64,000 bases of DNA from Cedecea selenatireducens (GCF_042138895.1 NZ_JBHIKW010000016.1:10780-74779), one strand, 5' to 3'; shown: positions 9,108 to 18,428, counted from the stretch's first letter. The notes: generated from the sequence alone by a model not told the origin. Made by a program: numbers and translations.

Positions 9108-10451
9108 TTATTTCAAATCAGGTAATTTCGACGCGGCATTTTTTTCTACTCCTGTCAGGGGTAATAAATTATCCACGGCAGCAGCGTAAATTACCGCGGC
9201 CTGCCAGCCGTCAAAATCAGCATTAATTTGCGCATAGGCGGCCTGAAAAACATCCTGCTCTACGCTTAATAAATCATTAAGGCTGCGTTTGCTGAGCTTA
9301 TATTCATTTTTATAAACTTCGCGGGCGCGCCGGGCGTTCTCTAACTGCAGCTTTCCCGCCGTCTCACGGCCTTTGGCCCCGTTCCAGTCGGCCATCGCCA
9401 CCGACGCCTTCTGCAGCACGTCGAACTTGGCCTGTTCGACCTGAGAGGCCGCAATGCGCCTTGCGCCCTGTGCCTGCTCGACCTGGGCGGAAACCGCGCC
9501 GCCCTGATAGATAGGCGCATCCACGTTAAGCTGAATCTGGTCGTCCCAGTACGCGCTGTTGTTGGACTGGTAGCGCGTACGCCCGCCCCGCAGGCTTAGC
9601 GTCGGCCAGTGGCCTGATTTTGCTTTCTCTACGGCATATCCCGAGGATTCACGCATCGCCTCAGCGGCCAGCACGCTGGGGATCAGCGAGTAATCGATGT
9701 TGTCGAGCGGTGCCTGTTCCAGCGCCAGGCGCGCGGGCATGGCCTGATAGTTCGCGGCGCTTACGCCGGTTAGCACCGCCAGCCTGGCCTTTGCACTCTG
9801 TCCCGCGGCCAGGTACTGCTCCAGCGTCGAACGCATACCGGCGATGCGCGTCTGGGTTTGCAGCACGTCTGAACTTGAACTCAGCCCGGCATCAGCGCGC
9901 AGCTTTGCCATGGTGTTCACGTTTTGCAGCGCGGCGATACTCTCTTCCGTCGCCGCGACCAGCGCCTCGTTACGCTTCAGGTCGACATACGCCTGGGCGG
10001 TTTTTTCCGCCACGCCGGTTAGCGTCGCCATCAGCTGATAGCGGTAGCTTTCGCGCTGGCTTTGCTGCTGGCTGATGTTGCTGTTGGTTTTACCAAAGTC
10101 ATACACCAGCTGAGTCAGGCTCAGTCCGTAGGCCGCCGAGTTCTTGAGCGAGCCGCTTGAGTCCGTGGTACGTGAGTGACCGGTACTGCCGTTGAGAGAA
10201 ATCTGCGGCATCCAGGCGCTTCGGGCTTGATCAATCTGCGCCTGCCCAATACCGAACTGCGCCGCCTGCTGAGAGACGGACGGATCGCGGTCGAGCGCGA
10301 ACAGAATACTTTCCCCCAGCGTCAGGGTTGACGCCTGCGCAATGCCGGGTGCCGTGGCCCAGGCCGGTGTCGGCGCGGCATTCACCTGCATGCCGCTACC
10401 GAGGCAAATAACGGCAAGGATCATGGCTGGCAGGGAATAAGACTGAAGCAT
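9108..10451 (-). CDS. TolC-family outer-membrane channel of a type I secretion system
   Basis: The 447-residue product has an N-terminal signal peptide ending near residue 25 (VNA-APT) and the helical-barrel pattern of TolC-family exporters: two repeated halves rich in A/Q/E heptads, with QLVYDFGKT in the first half and Y-(K/N)-E-Y-KL-K-RSLNDLL in the second. The length fits the family. It is transcribed towards the giant adhesin, which starts 137 bp downstream, so it probably forms the outer-membrane exit for that substrate. BapA, LapA and Sii systems each carry a dedicated TolC-like protein. In Salmonella bapABCD the outer-membrane gene follows the adhesin, whereas here it precedes it. The partner ABC and HlyD-type proteins are not in the window, so the wiring is an inference. 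Confidence 0.85.
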   Translation of the reverse strand: MLQSYSLPAMILAVICLGSGMQVNAAPTPAWATAPGIAQASTLTLGESILFALDRDPSVSQQAAQFGIGQAQIDQARSAWMPQISLNGSTGHSRTTDSSGSLKNSAAYGLSLTQLVYDFGKTNSNISQQQSQRESYRYQLMATLTGVAEKTAQAYVDLKRNEALVAATEESIAALQNVNTMAKLRADAGLSSSSDVLQTQTRIAGMRSTLEQYLAAGQSAKARLAVLTGVSAANYQAMPARLALEQAPLDNIDYSLIPSVLAAEAMRESSGYAVEKAKSGHWPTLSLRGGRTRYQSNNSAYWDDQIQLNVDAPIYQGGAVSAQVEQAQGARRIAASQVEQAKFDVLQKASVAMADWNGAKGRETAGKLQLENARRAREVYKNEYKLSKRSLNDLLSVEQDVFQAAYAQINADFDGWQAAVIYAAAVDNLLPLTGVEKNAASKLPDLK

Positions 10452-11135
10452 AGACGGCGATATCCTTATCCAACGTAATAATCTGGATGATGTTGTGCCG
10501 TCCTGTATTGGATATAAACAGGCACGGCTCGATAAATTATTTCTTTTAAACGGCTGTAATATTTAAATTTAAATACTCACAGCGTGGTTTTGCATTAATT
10601 TCATGAAACAATACGTTCTGACTAAAAAGAGGTAGAAAACTATCCTTCGCTTTCGTTTCTTCTTAAAAAATGAAGGTCACAATTTCACTGCCTCTTAATA
10701 TAAAGGCGACACGCAATATGACTTATTTAATTCGGGGGATCAAACTGGCCCCATCCTTTTCCCGAATCGTTTGTAAGAAAAATCCTACCAAAGAAAATTT
10801 AACCTCACCAATCATTTATTGTTAACAGTGTGTTACTTAAAAGGAAGGGGCCGGGGCATAGCGATCGATAACCCCGACGAATGAATACATAAACACAAAT
10901 AGCTAACAGTTATAATTCATAAGGTTATGGAACAGGCTTTGATTTACATCAATTTTACATTTCGGGGAAATATGCCGATAAATCCGGGCTGCTCATTTTT
11001 GGTTGTTTTTCCATAAATGTTACATTGCCGTAAGTTTTACGCAAAATAAGGTCGCATGGACAAATGTGTGCCCGAAGAGATAGTCACTTAACGCAAATAC
11101 TTCATGACTAAAATAGCGCCTTCTTGACAAAAAAA
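10452..11135. other. Long AT-rich region without a convincing gene, upstream of the adhesin/secretion locus
   Basis: About 0.7 kb between the outer-membrane gene and the feaB terminator holds only short ORFs with no coding character. It is clearly richer in A+T than its neighbours and has runs such as TTTAAATTTAAAT near 10561. Long AT-rich leaders of this kind often carry the promoter and H-NS or regulator sites of large adhesin operons. No individual site could be assigned. Confidence 0.5.
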
Positions 11136-11137
11136 TG

Positions 11138-11166
11138 CAAAAAAAAGACCGGGAAAACCCGGTCTG
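11138..11166 (-). terminator. Rho-independent terminator of feaB
   Basis: A perfect stem (AGACCGGG with CCCGGTCT, loop TTTT on the minus strand) is followed on the minus strand by a run of eight T. It lies about 130 bp after the feaB stop, in the right orientation to end that transcript. Confidence 0.8.
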
Positions 11167-11297
11167 AAGGTAGCAACATTTATTATCATGATTAATGGTC
11201 AAGATCGGACAACGATCTCCCCTCGCGGGAGGGGGACCATCAGATTACCAGCGACAGATAATTCCGGGCCGTGATAAGCGCCGAAATGTGCTCACAT

Positions 11298-12800
11298 TCA
11301 GTAACGCACGCAAACCGTTTTGGTTTCGGTATAGGCGTCGAGCCAGTCGGGGCCAAAATCGCGGCCTGTGCCTGACTGCTTCATGCCACCGAAGGGCATG
11401 TTGGCATCGATAAGCGTGTGGCTGTTTACCCAAACCGTACCGGCCTGAATGCGCCCGGTATACTGCATTGCCGCCTGCAGGCTGTTGGTCCACAGGCTCG
11501 CCGTAAGGCCGTAGTCGCTGTCGTTAGCCAGCCGCAACGCTTCTTCCGCATCCGCCACCCGCACGAGGTTGACCACCGGGCCAAAGACCTCTTCTTTGGT
11601 GAGCCGCAGGCTGGCTGAAGGGTTTACCACCAGCGTCGGCGCAATGTAGTAGCCGCTGCCCTGCGGGCCTGGATTGCCGGAGATAAGTTCAGCCCGCTGC
11701 TCCTCTGCCTGGGCCAGATAACCGGCGACTTTTTGCTGCTGAACCTTCGAAACTAACGGGTTGATATGGGCAGCCGGATCCATGCCCGCCCCTACCTGCA
11801 GTGATTTCACCGCCTGCTCAAAACCACTCACCAGCGTGTCGAACAGCGGCGCCTCGATATAAATCCGCGAGCTGGCGGCACACACCTGCCCTTGATTGAG
11901 GAAACTGCCCGCCATTAAGCCTTCAATGACCATTGCCGGGTCGGCATCTTTCAGCACGATAGCCGGGTTTTTGCCCCCCAGCTCCAGCGTTACGCGCGTT
12001 AACCTGTCTGCCGCCGCTCTGGCGATGCCCTTTCCCGTCGCGGTCGAACCGGTAAAGCTGACCTTGGCAATCAGCGGATGTTCGGTCAGCGCTTTGCCAC
12101 AGCCCGCGCCGCTGCCTGTCACCACGTTGAATACGCCGTCCGGTACGCCAGCCTCGGTCGCCAGCTCCGCCATGCGCAGCAGCGTCAGCGGCGTGGTTTC
12201 CGAAGGCTTAACGACAATAGAACAGCCTGCGGCCAGGGCCGGCATCACTTTCCACATGCCAATCAGCAACGGGAAGTTCCACGGTACTATGCCCGCCACA
12301 ACGCCAACCGGCTCTTTGCGCGTCCACGCCTGATAGCGTGCGCCTTCCGGCATAGGAATAGACACATCGAGCGTCTGGCCGCTGATTTTCGTCGTCAGGC
12401 CTGCGGTATAACGCATCCAGTTCAGCGTGCAGCCAACCTCAAACGCGCGGGAAATGTTGATGGACTTGCCCTGTTCAAGCGTCTCAAGCTGCGCCAGCTG
12501 TTCCGTATTTTGCTCAAGCAGATCTGCGAAACGCAGCAGGACTCTTTCTCGCCCGGCAGGCAGCATATTAGCCCATACGCCGCGGCTAAACGCACGCCAG
12601 GCAGACGTTACCGCCCGGTCAACATCCGCCACACTGGCATCGGCGCTGCTGGAAATCTGTTGCCCGTCTGCAGGGTTAAAAACCGGTAGACGCGCTTCGC
12701 TGTCAGACTCCTGCCAGCCGCCGTCAATGTAAAGCCCATGAGAACGCTGAAGAAACTGGCGTACATTGCCCAGCACGCTTACCGTTTCTGGCTCAGTCAT
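11298..12800 (-). CDS. feaB: Phenylacetaldehyde dehydrogenase
   Basis: FeaB oxidises phenylacetaldehyde to phenylacetate with NAD+, the second step in using phenylethylamine and related aromatic amines. The 500-residue protein is an aldehyde dehydrogenase close to E. coli FeaB throughout. It has the oxyanion Asn175 in PWNF, the NAD motif FTGSTATGKG near 249, the catalytic Glu273 in LELGG and the nucleophile Cys307 in GQVCAAS. The C-terminal FGGMKQSGTGRDFG motif is intact. It is divergent from feaR, its expected AraC-type activator, across 190 bp. Unlike E. coli, the amine oxidase gene tynA and the paa genes are not next to it; the adhesin/secretion locus follows instead. Confidence 0.95.
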   Translation of the reverse strand: MTEPETVSVLGNVRQFLQRSHGLYIDGGWQESDSEARLPVFNPADGQQISSSADASVADVDRAVTSAWRAFSRGVWANMLPAGRERVLLRFADLLEQNTEQLAQLETLEQGKSINISRAFEVGCTLNWMRYTAGLTTKISGQTLDVSIPMPEGARYQAWTRKEPVGVVAGIVPWNFPLLIGMWKVMPALAAGCSIVVKPSETTPLTLLRMAELATEAGVPDGVFNVVTGSGAGCGKALTEHPLIAKVSFTGSTATGKGIARAAADRLTRVTLELGGKNPAIVLKDADPAMVIEGLMAGSFLNQGQVCAASSRIYIEAPLFDTLVSGFEQAVKSLQVGAGMDPAAHINPLVSKVQQQKVAGYLAQAEEQRAELISGNPGPQGSGYYIAPTLVVNPSASLRLTKEEVFGPVVNLVRVADAEEALRLANDSDYGLTASLWTNSLQAAMQYTGRIQAGTVWVNSHTLIDANMPFGGMKQSGTGRDFGPDWLDAYTETKTVCVRY

Positions 12801-12990
12801 AGCATCTCCTTATCAAGGTCATTATCGTGTAGCCCCCCTTCATTCTAGGCGTTATGTTGAGGTTAGGGTTTTCTGCGGCTGACATTCGCTTTGTTGGCTG
12901 TGACACGCTACACAAATGTTGATGATGATTCTTTTTTTGAATCACGTTTACCTATAGTTATTGGCTTCGGGCGGCGATAAGTGAGGATCT

Positions 12991-13905
12991 ATGGCGGAAA
13001 GACAACACAACGAGCGATTCGAAAAATGGCTGGAGAAGGTGAATGTCGCATGTGGTCGTTTCTCGGGCGCGGCGCTGGAGCAAGGGTTTCACGGCAGCCT
13101 GAGGGAGCATCTTGCCCATGCCATTAAACTCAGCGTGGTAGAGATTAATCAGGCTCGTTTGCTGAGAACAAGCCGCGAAGTCGCCCAAAGTAACGACGCC
13201 TGGTTCTATACCGTCTTCCAGCTGGAGGGCGAAGCCGTGATGGAGCAAGGGGAAAACCAGGCCGTGCTCGGCCAGGGAGATATCACGCTTATCGACGCCT
13301 CACGCCCCAGCTGTTTTACCTATACCCACGGGGCGAAGCAGGTTTCGCTGTTGCTGCCCCGTCACCTGCTGGAGCAGCACCTGCGTCTGGGGGAAATCCC
13401 CTGCGCGCAAAGGCTCCCGGCCGAAATGCCGATGGTCCGCCTCAGCCACGGCCTGCTGCGTGAAAGCATGGGCAGCGACGGCCTGACCGGCGGAGAAAGT
13501 GAAGCCACGCTTGAGGCGATTGCCTGTCTGCTTGCTCCGGCGCTGACCCGGCACAGCCTGCCGCATTCAAAGCGCGATCGCCATCTGCAAAAAGTAATGA
13601 CGCTGATTGACGAACATATTCAGTCGGAAACCCTGCGCCCGGAGTGGATTGCCGCCGAGTCCGGGATGTCGGTGCGAAGCCTCTATCGCCTGTTTGCCGA
13701 TAAAGGCCTGGTGGTGGCTCAGTACATCAAAAACCGGCGGCTCGATCTCTGCGCCCAGGCGCTACGTACGGCGAGCCACAGCGAGAAGCTGGCAGGCATT
13801 GGCTACAGCTGGGGATTTGCCGATCACAGCCATTTTTCAACGGCGTTCAAAGGCAGGTTTGGTGTATCTCCGGGGGAGTATCGCAAGCGCTTTCAGGCGG
13901 CCTGA
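12991..13905 (+). CDS. feaR: AraC-family activator of feaB
   Basis: The 304-residue protein has an N-terminal ligand-sensing domain (AraC-binding-like, about 40-170) with the FYTVFQLEGEAVMEQ segment typical of FeaR. Its C-terminal AraC/XylS double helix-turn-helix (about 205-302) includes the closing block FADHSHFSTAFKGRFG-x2-PGEYRK. In E. coli FeaR activates feaB and tynA in response to aromatic amines. It is divergent from feaB and probably acts on the shared 190-bp region. A GAGG ribosome site sits four bases before the ATG. The gene is followed by a palindromic repeat and converges on ydbL. Confidence 0.93.
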   Translation: MAERQHNERFEKWLEKVNVACGRFSGAALEQGFHGSLREHLAHAIKLSVVEINQARLLRTSREVAQSNDAWFYTVFQLEGEAVMEQGENQAVLGQGDITLIDASRPSCFTYTHGAKQVSLLLPRHLLEQHLRLGEIPCAQRLPAEMPMVRLSHGLLRESMGSDGLTGGESEATLEAIACLLAPALTRHSLPHSKRDRHLQKVMTLIDEHIQSETLRPEWIAAESGMSVRSLYRLFADKGLVVAQYIKNRRLDLCAQALRTASHSEKLAGIGYSWGFADHSHFSTAFKGRFGVSPGEYRKRFQAA

Positions 13906-13912
13906 AAGGTAA

Positions 13913-14007
13913 CCCTCACCCCAGCCCTCTCCCCAAAGGGGCGAGGGAGAAAACAAAAGCTATGGGAAACATTGTTTATTCCCTCTCCCTTCCAGGGAGA
14001 GGGGGAA
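13913..14007. repeat. Intergenic GC-rich palindromic repeat (copy 1)
   Basis: The element begins CCCTCACCCCAGCCCTCTCC and holds two hairpins, each built from CCCTCTCCC-like and GGGAGAGGG-like arms, separated by an AT-rich spacer. Related copies lie at 23461-23582 and 43125-43206. It separates convergent feaR and ydbL and may also act in transcription termination or mRNA 3'-end stability. Confidence 0.8.
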
Positions 14008-14018
14008 TAGACATAAAG

Positions 14019-14342
14019 CTATTTCTTCATCCACTGCCCGTTCAGGCCGCGCACGTATTCCCCGGCGGGCGCTCTGTCCACCAGTTTTTGCCCCGCCAGC
14101 CGCGCGACTTCGTTGATTGAGACATTATTGGTGTCCGCCAGCTGCTGATAATGCTGAGCGCGGCCTTCATTGATGCTTTTCACCAGCGCCAGCGTGTCTG
14201 GGTCCTGCTTAATCGGCGCGATATAGCCGCTGAGCGTTTCGCCTACCCGGCCTTGTTCACGAGCTTCGCTCAGGGTGAGCGCCATCGCTGACGCGCTGAA
14301 GAACAGGCCGGCCAGCAGCACGCCTTTAATCATTGATTTCAT
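14019..14342 (-). CDS. ydbL: Periplasmic YdbL, accessory to the YdbH-YnbE lipid bridge
   Basis: The 107-residue protein has a signal peptide (about 1-21, ending SAMA) and a mature domain of the DUF1318 family. It is the last gene of ydbH-ynbE-ydbL and starts 14 bp after ynbE ends. In E. coli, YdbL is a periplasmic factor that keeps YnbE in the right assembly state while YdbH and YnbE link the inner and outer membranes for phospholipid transport. That role is known from E. coli; the sequence here shows the family, signal peptide and operon position. Confidence 0.9.
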   Translation of the reverse strand: MKSMIKGVLLAGLFFSASAMALTLSEAREQGRVGETLSGYIAPIKQDPDTLALVKSINEGRAQHYQQLADTNNVSINEVARLAGQKLVDRAPAGEYVRGLNGQWMKK

Positions 14343-14356
14343 CGCCGTTCCCCTAA

Positions 14357-14548
14357 TCAGAACAAATCGCTACGGTTTTTAAGCAGGCTTTCGACGTCTT
14401 TATCCACCTTGATGCGGATCTCGTGTTCGATTTTAACGTTCATATTGATGGTTATCGGCTCTTTGGGCGCGGCCACTTCGATGCGCGGCGTGCACCCCGC
14501 CAGCATCAGGGCCATCGATGCCAGCAGCGCGGCGGTAAAGTATTTCAT
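14357..14548 (-). CDS. ynbE: Outer-membrane lipoprotein YnbE
   Basis: The 63-residue lipoprotein has an LAGC lipobox with the acylated Cys at residue 19. The mature part is short and mostly beta-strand, with alternating charged residues (IEHEIRIKVDKDVE). In E. coli, YnbE stacks as a beta-strand extension on the C-terminal end of YdbH to form an intermembrane bridge. The start overlaps the ydbH stop by four bases (ATGA), so the two are translationally coupled, which fits a complex with balanced subunits. Confidence 0.92.
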   Translation of the reverse strand: MKYFTAALLASMALMLAGCTPRIEVAAPKEPITINMNVKIEHEIRIKVDKDVESLLKNRSDLF

Positions 14549-17190
14549 TTGGGTTCCTCACAGGCTTCACCGGGTCGGGCGCAGCGAGCTGTTGGCAGCG
14601 CGGCGTTCTCTTCCAGCCAGGTTTGTAAATTATCGCCAAAGCGTAAACTGCGCCACAGGGTAAACAGGTTTTCCTGATGGGTATAGTTGAGATTGACGGT
14701 GTTGGTTTTGCCCTCGACGTGGCTAATGCCGGTCACGCTTGAACGCATCCTGACGACGCCGAGGTTATCCAGATCGATTTGGGTCCAGGAGCGTGATATT
14801 TCCATATAGCGCAGCCAGTTGATGGCCGCGCCCGCCGCCATGTTGTTGTCGACGATGGCGTCCGCCATGTCTTTATCCATGCGGAAGGTCATCGGCCCCG
14901 GGTTGGTCAGCCAGCCGTCTTTGATAATCCACTGCGGATGGTTGAGCCACAGCGGCAGCGCGCCGTTGAAGCGCCCGGACATGCTGAACTGTTTAGGGTT
15001 AATCGCCGTTACCAGCTGGCTGGAAGACAGCCCTGTCAGGCGCAAGAGCGCCGCGTCACGCTGCGGCATGCGCAATTGCTGCATTGAAATTTTGCCCCCG
15101 AGCACATCCGCGCTGACGTTGGTCAGCAGCAACGGCTGTTGCTCGCTCCACGGATACCAGCCTTCCAGATCGGCGGTAATGTTCTGCGCCGCTATCTGGT
15201 TGCGCACTTCGGCGATACGCAACGTCACCGGCCCGCGGGTGCCAAGGTGCCAGGTAGAATCGCTAAAGCGGAACGGCAGCACGAAGTCGACGCCGTTAAT
15301 CTGGTTGTCGGGCATCCAGACGCTGCCGCTTTTCACCACGCCGTGGCCTCCGGCCTCGAAGCCTTGTTCTGCGGCGGCGGAGAAGGCAACCTGGGCGTAC
15401 AGATCGCCGCCCTTGAGATCCATTTTCCAGTCAGCCGGCAGCAAAGGCTGGAACACGGTGAGCGTTTGTTTTGGCCACCAGGCATTGCCGCGCAGGCGCT
15501 CTCCGTCCCAGCGCCCCACTACGCGCACCGGGCCAATCTTCCCGGCATGCAGATTGCCCTTGAACAGGAAAGAGGTCGGGTTTTGCCCATCTACGCTGAA
15601 CTTAAGCGTTGAAGGCGGCAAGGTGCTGCCGCCGCTAAAGGTGGTGGCGCCTGCATCAAGCGAGAAGTCGCCGTTAAAGGTCTCTTTTTGTTCGTCACGC
15701 TCCCAGCGCAGCGGCTTGTCCAACACCAGGCGAGGTTTGGACATCAGCATCGAGCCGTACTGAAGTTTGTCGAAGCCGGTTGACAGCGAACTCAGCTCGA
15801 TGGCGCTGTCCCGCCACTCGCCAAGCCCGCGCACGTCCCATTTAGCCTGCATCGGCCTGAAGCTGCCCTTACCCCAGTAACGCCACTGCCACAGCCCGGC
15901 GTCCGGCAGGAAGTCGTTCGCCCTGCCGTCAAGGTGAAGCTCAACGGCTCCCATTTCATTATCGTGGGCACGAAGAATAGCCTGCAGCCTGCCGTCCACG
16001 CCTTTACTGGAAACGCGTACGCCCGCCAGCGGCCAGCGCACGTCGTCGATGTTCAGGGTTTCAATGAGGCGCCCGCGAGAACGCAGCAGCGCGCCGGGCT
16101 GGAACAACAGCGCCGGGTCGGTCAAGGCACCCGTTAGCTGCCCCGGCAGCACTGCGTAAAAAATCAGCCGATCCTGCTTCGCCTCGCCGGTAAGCTGCAG
16201 CGGCAAGGCGCTGTCGGTCAGGCTGAGTTTGCCGGGGCCGAAGTTTAACACGGCGTTGCCCTTCCCGGCTGCGCCCTGGGTCAGCACGTTCATGCGCCCG
16301 GTAAATACCGCGTTATCCAGCCCGTCCTGCCAGTTTTCAACTTTCAGCGTCAGCCCGCCGCCCAGCGGGAAACCTTCATAAGGCCAGCGCCACTGCCCGG
16401 CGTCAATGTCAAAGGCCTTTTCACTCAGACGCCAGGGAATGTTCAGCAGCGGCGCCTCGTCGCCTAGAGATTTTTTGACCGTCAAAGTCCCTGCATTTGT
16501 GTGCCAGTTAAGGGCGACGTTCAGCCTGTCCGGCTCCTGCGGAATTTGCAGCTGGGTCGCAACCTGGCCGTCCGTTGGCAGGCCATCTGGCACTAACGGC
16601 AGCGTTAAGTCGCCGACCAGCTCAAGCGGCGGAAGCCCTTCAAACGCTCCAACTTTCAGTTCACTGACCCGCAGGTTTTGCCCTTTGAGGGTGGCGGAAA
16701 GCGTGAGCAATTTGCCCTGATAATCCAGCTGTTGCTGCCGCGGCGTGAGCGAGAGATGCAGCGCTCCCGCGTATTGCAGCCACGGGGTAACGTTAAGCTG
16801 GTCGATAGTCAGCCAGGTGTTCGGCAGCATTTTCTGCCATTCTTCAAGGGTACGCGGCGCGGCAGGCGCAGAGTCCTCCGCCGGGATTTTGCTGATGCAG
16901 TCGGGGTTCAGGTTGAGCGCGGCGAGATGCAGCCGCCAGCGGCTCGGATGGCTGAGGGTCGCATCCTTAAGGCTTGCAAGCTCGCACTCCCCGGCAAGAT
17001 AGCGAAGATCGGGAATCACAATCGCGCCGTTATGCAGGCGTGGGCTGGCCTCCATGGCGATACGCGTCCCCTGAGGCAGCCAGATACCGGCGAGCGTTGG
17101 CAGCCAGTGGGCCACCGTGAGCAGCAGCGACAGCGGCAATAGAATGAGCGCAAGCAGCAGGGCTAGAGCGGCTTTGTATTTACCCTTCAT
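14545..17190 (-). CDS. ydbH: AsmA-like intermembrane phospholipid transport protein YdbH
   Basis: The 881-residue protein has one N-terminal membrane anchor (about 7-29, ALALLLALILLPLSLLLTV) and a long periplasmic part of repeating beta-strands, ending in the DUF748/dicarboxylate-transport-like C-terminal region. It belongs to the AsmA-like bridge proteins. With TamB and YhdP, the E. coli protein carries phospholipids from inner to outer membrane, and the three are partly redundant. It is the first gene of ydbH-ynbE-ydbL and overlaps ynbE by four bases. It is divergent from ldhA, as in E. coli. Confidence 0.93.
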   Translation of the reverse strand: MKGKYKAALALLLALILLPLSLLLTVAHWLPTLAGIWLPQGTRIAMEASPRLHNGAIVIPDLRYLAGECELASLKDATLSHPSRWRLHLAALNLNPDCISKIPAEDSAPAAPRTLEEWQKMLPNTWLTIDQLNVTPWLQYAGALHLSLTPRQQQLDYQGKLLTLSATLKGQNLRVSELKVGAFEGLPPLELVGDLTLPLVPDGLPTDGQVATQLQIPQEPDRLNVALNWHTNAGTLTVKKSLGDEAPLLNIPWRLSEKAFDIDAGQWRWPYEGFPLGGGLTLKVENWQDGLDNAVFTGRMNVLTQGAAGKGNAVLNFGPGKLSLTDSALPLQLTGEAKQDRLIFYAVLPGQLTGALTDPALLFQPGALLRSRGRLIETLNIDDVRWPLAGVRVSSKGVDGRLQAILRAHDNEMGAVELHLDGRANDFLPDAGLWQWRYWGKGSFRPMQAKWDVRGLGEWRDSAIELSSLSTGFDKLQYGSMLMSKPRLVLDKPLRWERDEQKETFNGDFSLDAGATTFSGGSTLPPSTLKFSVDGQNPTSFLFKGNLHAGKIGPVRVVGRWDGERLRGNAWWPKQTLTVFQPLLPADWKMDLKGGDLYAQVAFSAAAEQGFEAGGHGVVKSGSVWMPDNQINGVDFVLPFRFSDSTWHLGTRGPVTLRIAEVRNQIAAQNITADLEGWYPWSEQQPLLLTNVSADVLGGKISMQQLRMPQRDAALLRLTGLSSSQLVTAINPKQFSMSGRFNGALPLWLNHPQWIIKDGWLTNPGPMTFRMDKDMADAIVDNNMAAGAAINWLRYMEISRSWTQIDLDNLGVVRMRSSVTGISHVEGKTNTVNLNYTHQENLFTLWRSLRFGDNLQTWLEENAALPTARCARPGEACEEPK

Positions 17191-17402
17191 GGGTGGTTAA
17201 TATCCTGATTCAGCGACAATTTAAGCCGAAATATGTCATTATTCTGGCACGATTCAGGCCGGGCGTGAAGGCAGCGGCTGCATTAAGCATAGTCTGCCCG
17301 GAAAGTGAAATAGTCACCTGCCGTTAAAATTTCAGTTTATAAATTGTATGATTATTTTAAGCATGATAATTTTAGAACCAACCCTTTCTGGAGATAAGTC
17401 TT

Positions 17403-18392
17403 ATGAAACTTGCGGTTTATAGCACAAAACAGTACGACAAAAAGTATCTGGAGCAGGTTAACAAGGAGTATGGCTTTGATCTTGAATTTTTTGACTTCCT
17501 GCTGAGCGAAAAAACGGCCAAAACCGCCAACGGCTGTGACGGCGTGTGCATTTTCGTTAATGATGATGGTAGTCGCCCGGTGCTGGAAGAGCTAAAAAAA
17601 CATGGCGTTAAGTTTATCGCGCTGCGCTGTGCCGGCTTTAACAACGTAGATTTAGACGCGGCAAAAGAGCTTGGTATGCCGGTTGTTCGCGTGCCTGCCT
17701 ACTCGCCGGAAGCCGTGGCTGAACACGCTATCGGGATGATGATGTGCCTTAATCGCCGCATCCATCGCGCCTATCAGCGTACCCGCGACGCCAACTTCTC
17801 TCTGGAAGGATTAACCGGGTTTACCATGCACGGCAAAACCGCCGGGGTCATCGGCACCGGTAAAATCGGCATTGCCGCGTTGCGTATCCTGAAGGGGTTT
17901 GGCCTGCGCCTGCTGGCATTTGATCCGTACCCAAGCGCCGCGGCGCTGGATTTAGGCGTGGAGTATGTCGACCTCGAAACGCTGTTCGCGCAGTCCGATA
18001 TTATCTCCCTGCACTGCCCGCTGACGCCGGAAAACTATCATCTGCTGAACCAAAGCGCGTTTGATCAAATGAAAGACGGCGTGATGGTGATTAACACCAG
18101 CCGCGGTGGACTGATTGATTCCCAGGCGGCGATTGACGCCCTGAAGCATCAGAAAATCGGCGCGCTGGGCATGGACGTGTACGAGAACGAACGCGATCTG
18201 TTCTTTGAAGATAAGTCTAACGACGTGATTCAGGACGACGTGTTCCGCCGTCTTTCCGCCTGCCATAACGTGCTGTTTACCGGCCACCAGGCGTTTCTGA
18301 CGGCTGAAGCGTTGATCAGCATTTCTGAAACTACGCTTGAGAACCTGCGTCAGTTAGAAAAAGGCGAGCCCTGCCCGAACCAAATTAATTGA
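17403..18392 (+). CDS. ldhA: Fermentative D-lactate dehydrogenase
   Basis: LdhA reduces pyruvate to D-lactate with NADH in the cytoplasm, regenerating NAD+ during anaerobic or acidic growth. The 329-residue length equals that of E. coli LdhA. The NAD-binding GVIGTGKIG motif lies near 147. The catalytic residues of the D-2-hydroxyacid dehydrogenase family are present: Arg in INTSRGG, Glu in YENERD, and His in GHQAF near residue 295. A GGAG site precedes the ATG. It is divergent from ydbH, followed by a terminator hairpin and then hslJ, the E. coli gene order. Confidence 0.97.
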   Translation: MKLAVYSTKQYDKKYLEQVNKEYGFDLEFFDFLLSEKTAKTANGCDGVCIFVNDDGSRPVLEELKKHGVKFIALRCAGFNNVDLDAAKELGMPVVRVPAYSPEAVAEHAIGMMMCLNRRIHRAYQRTRDANFSLEGLTGFTMHGKTAGVIGTGKIGIAALRILKGFGLRLLAFDPYPSAAALDLGVEYVDLETLFAQSDIISLHCPLTPENYHLLNQSAFDQMKDGVMVINTSRGGLIDSQAAIDALKHQKIGALGMDVYENERDLFFEDKSNDVIQDDVFRRLSACHNVLFTGHQAFLTAEALISISETTLENLRQLEKGEPCPNQIN

Positions 18393-18398
18393 TTTCAC

Positions 18399-18428
18399 AC
18401 CCTCTTCTCGCAGGAAGAGGGTTTATTT
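18399..18428 (+). terminator. Terminator of ldhA
   Basis: A perfect seven-pair stem (CCCTCTT with AAGAGGG) and an eight-base loop are followed by TTTATTTT. It starts seven bases after the ldhA stop. Confidence 0.75.

Noticed and set aside
10718..10825. A 35-codon plus-strand frame in the AT-rich gap with AAAGG upstream.
   Set aside because: It has no recognisable features, a random-looking composition and a long spacing to its ribosome site.
11020..11202. A 60-codon minus-strand frame.
   Set aside because: It runs through the feaB terminator and has a low-complexity, non-protein-like sequence.
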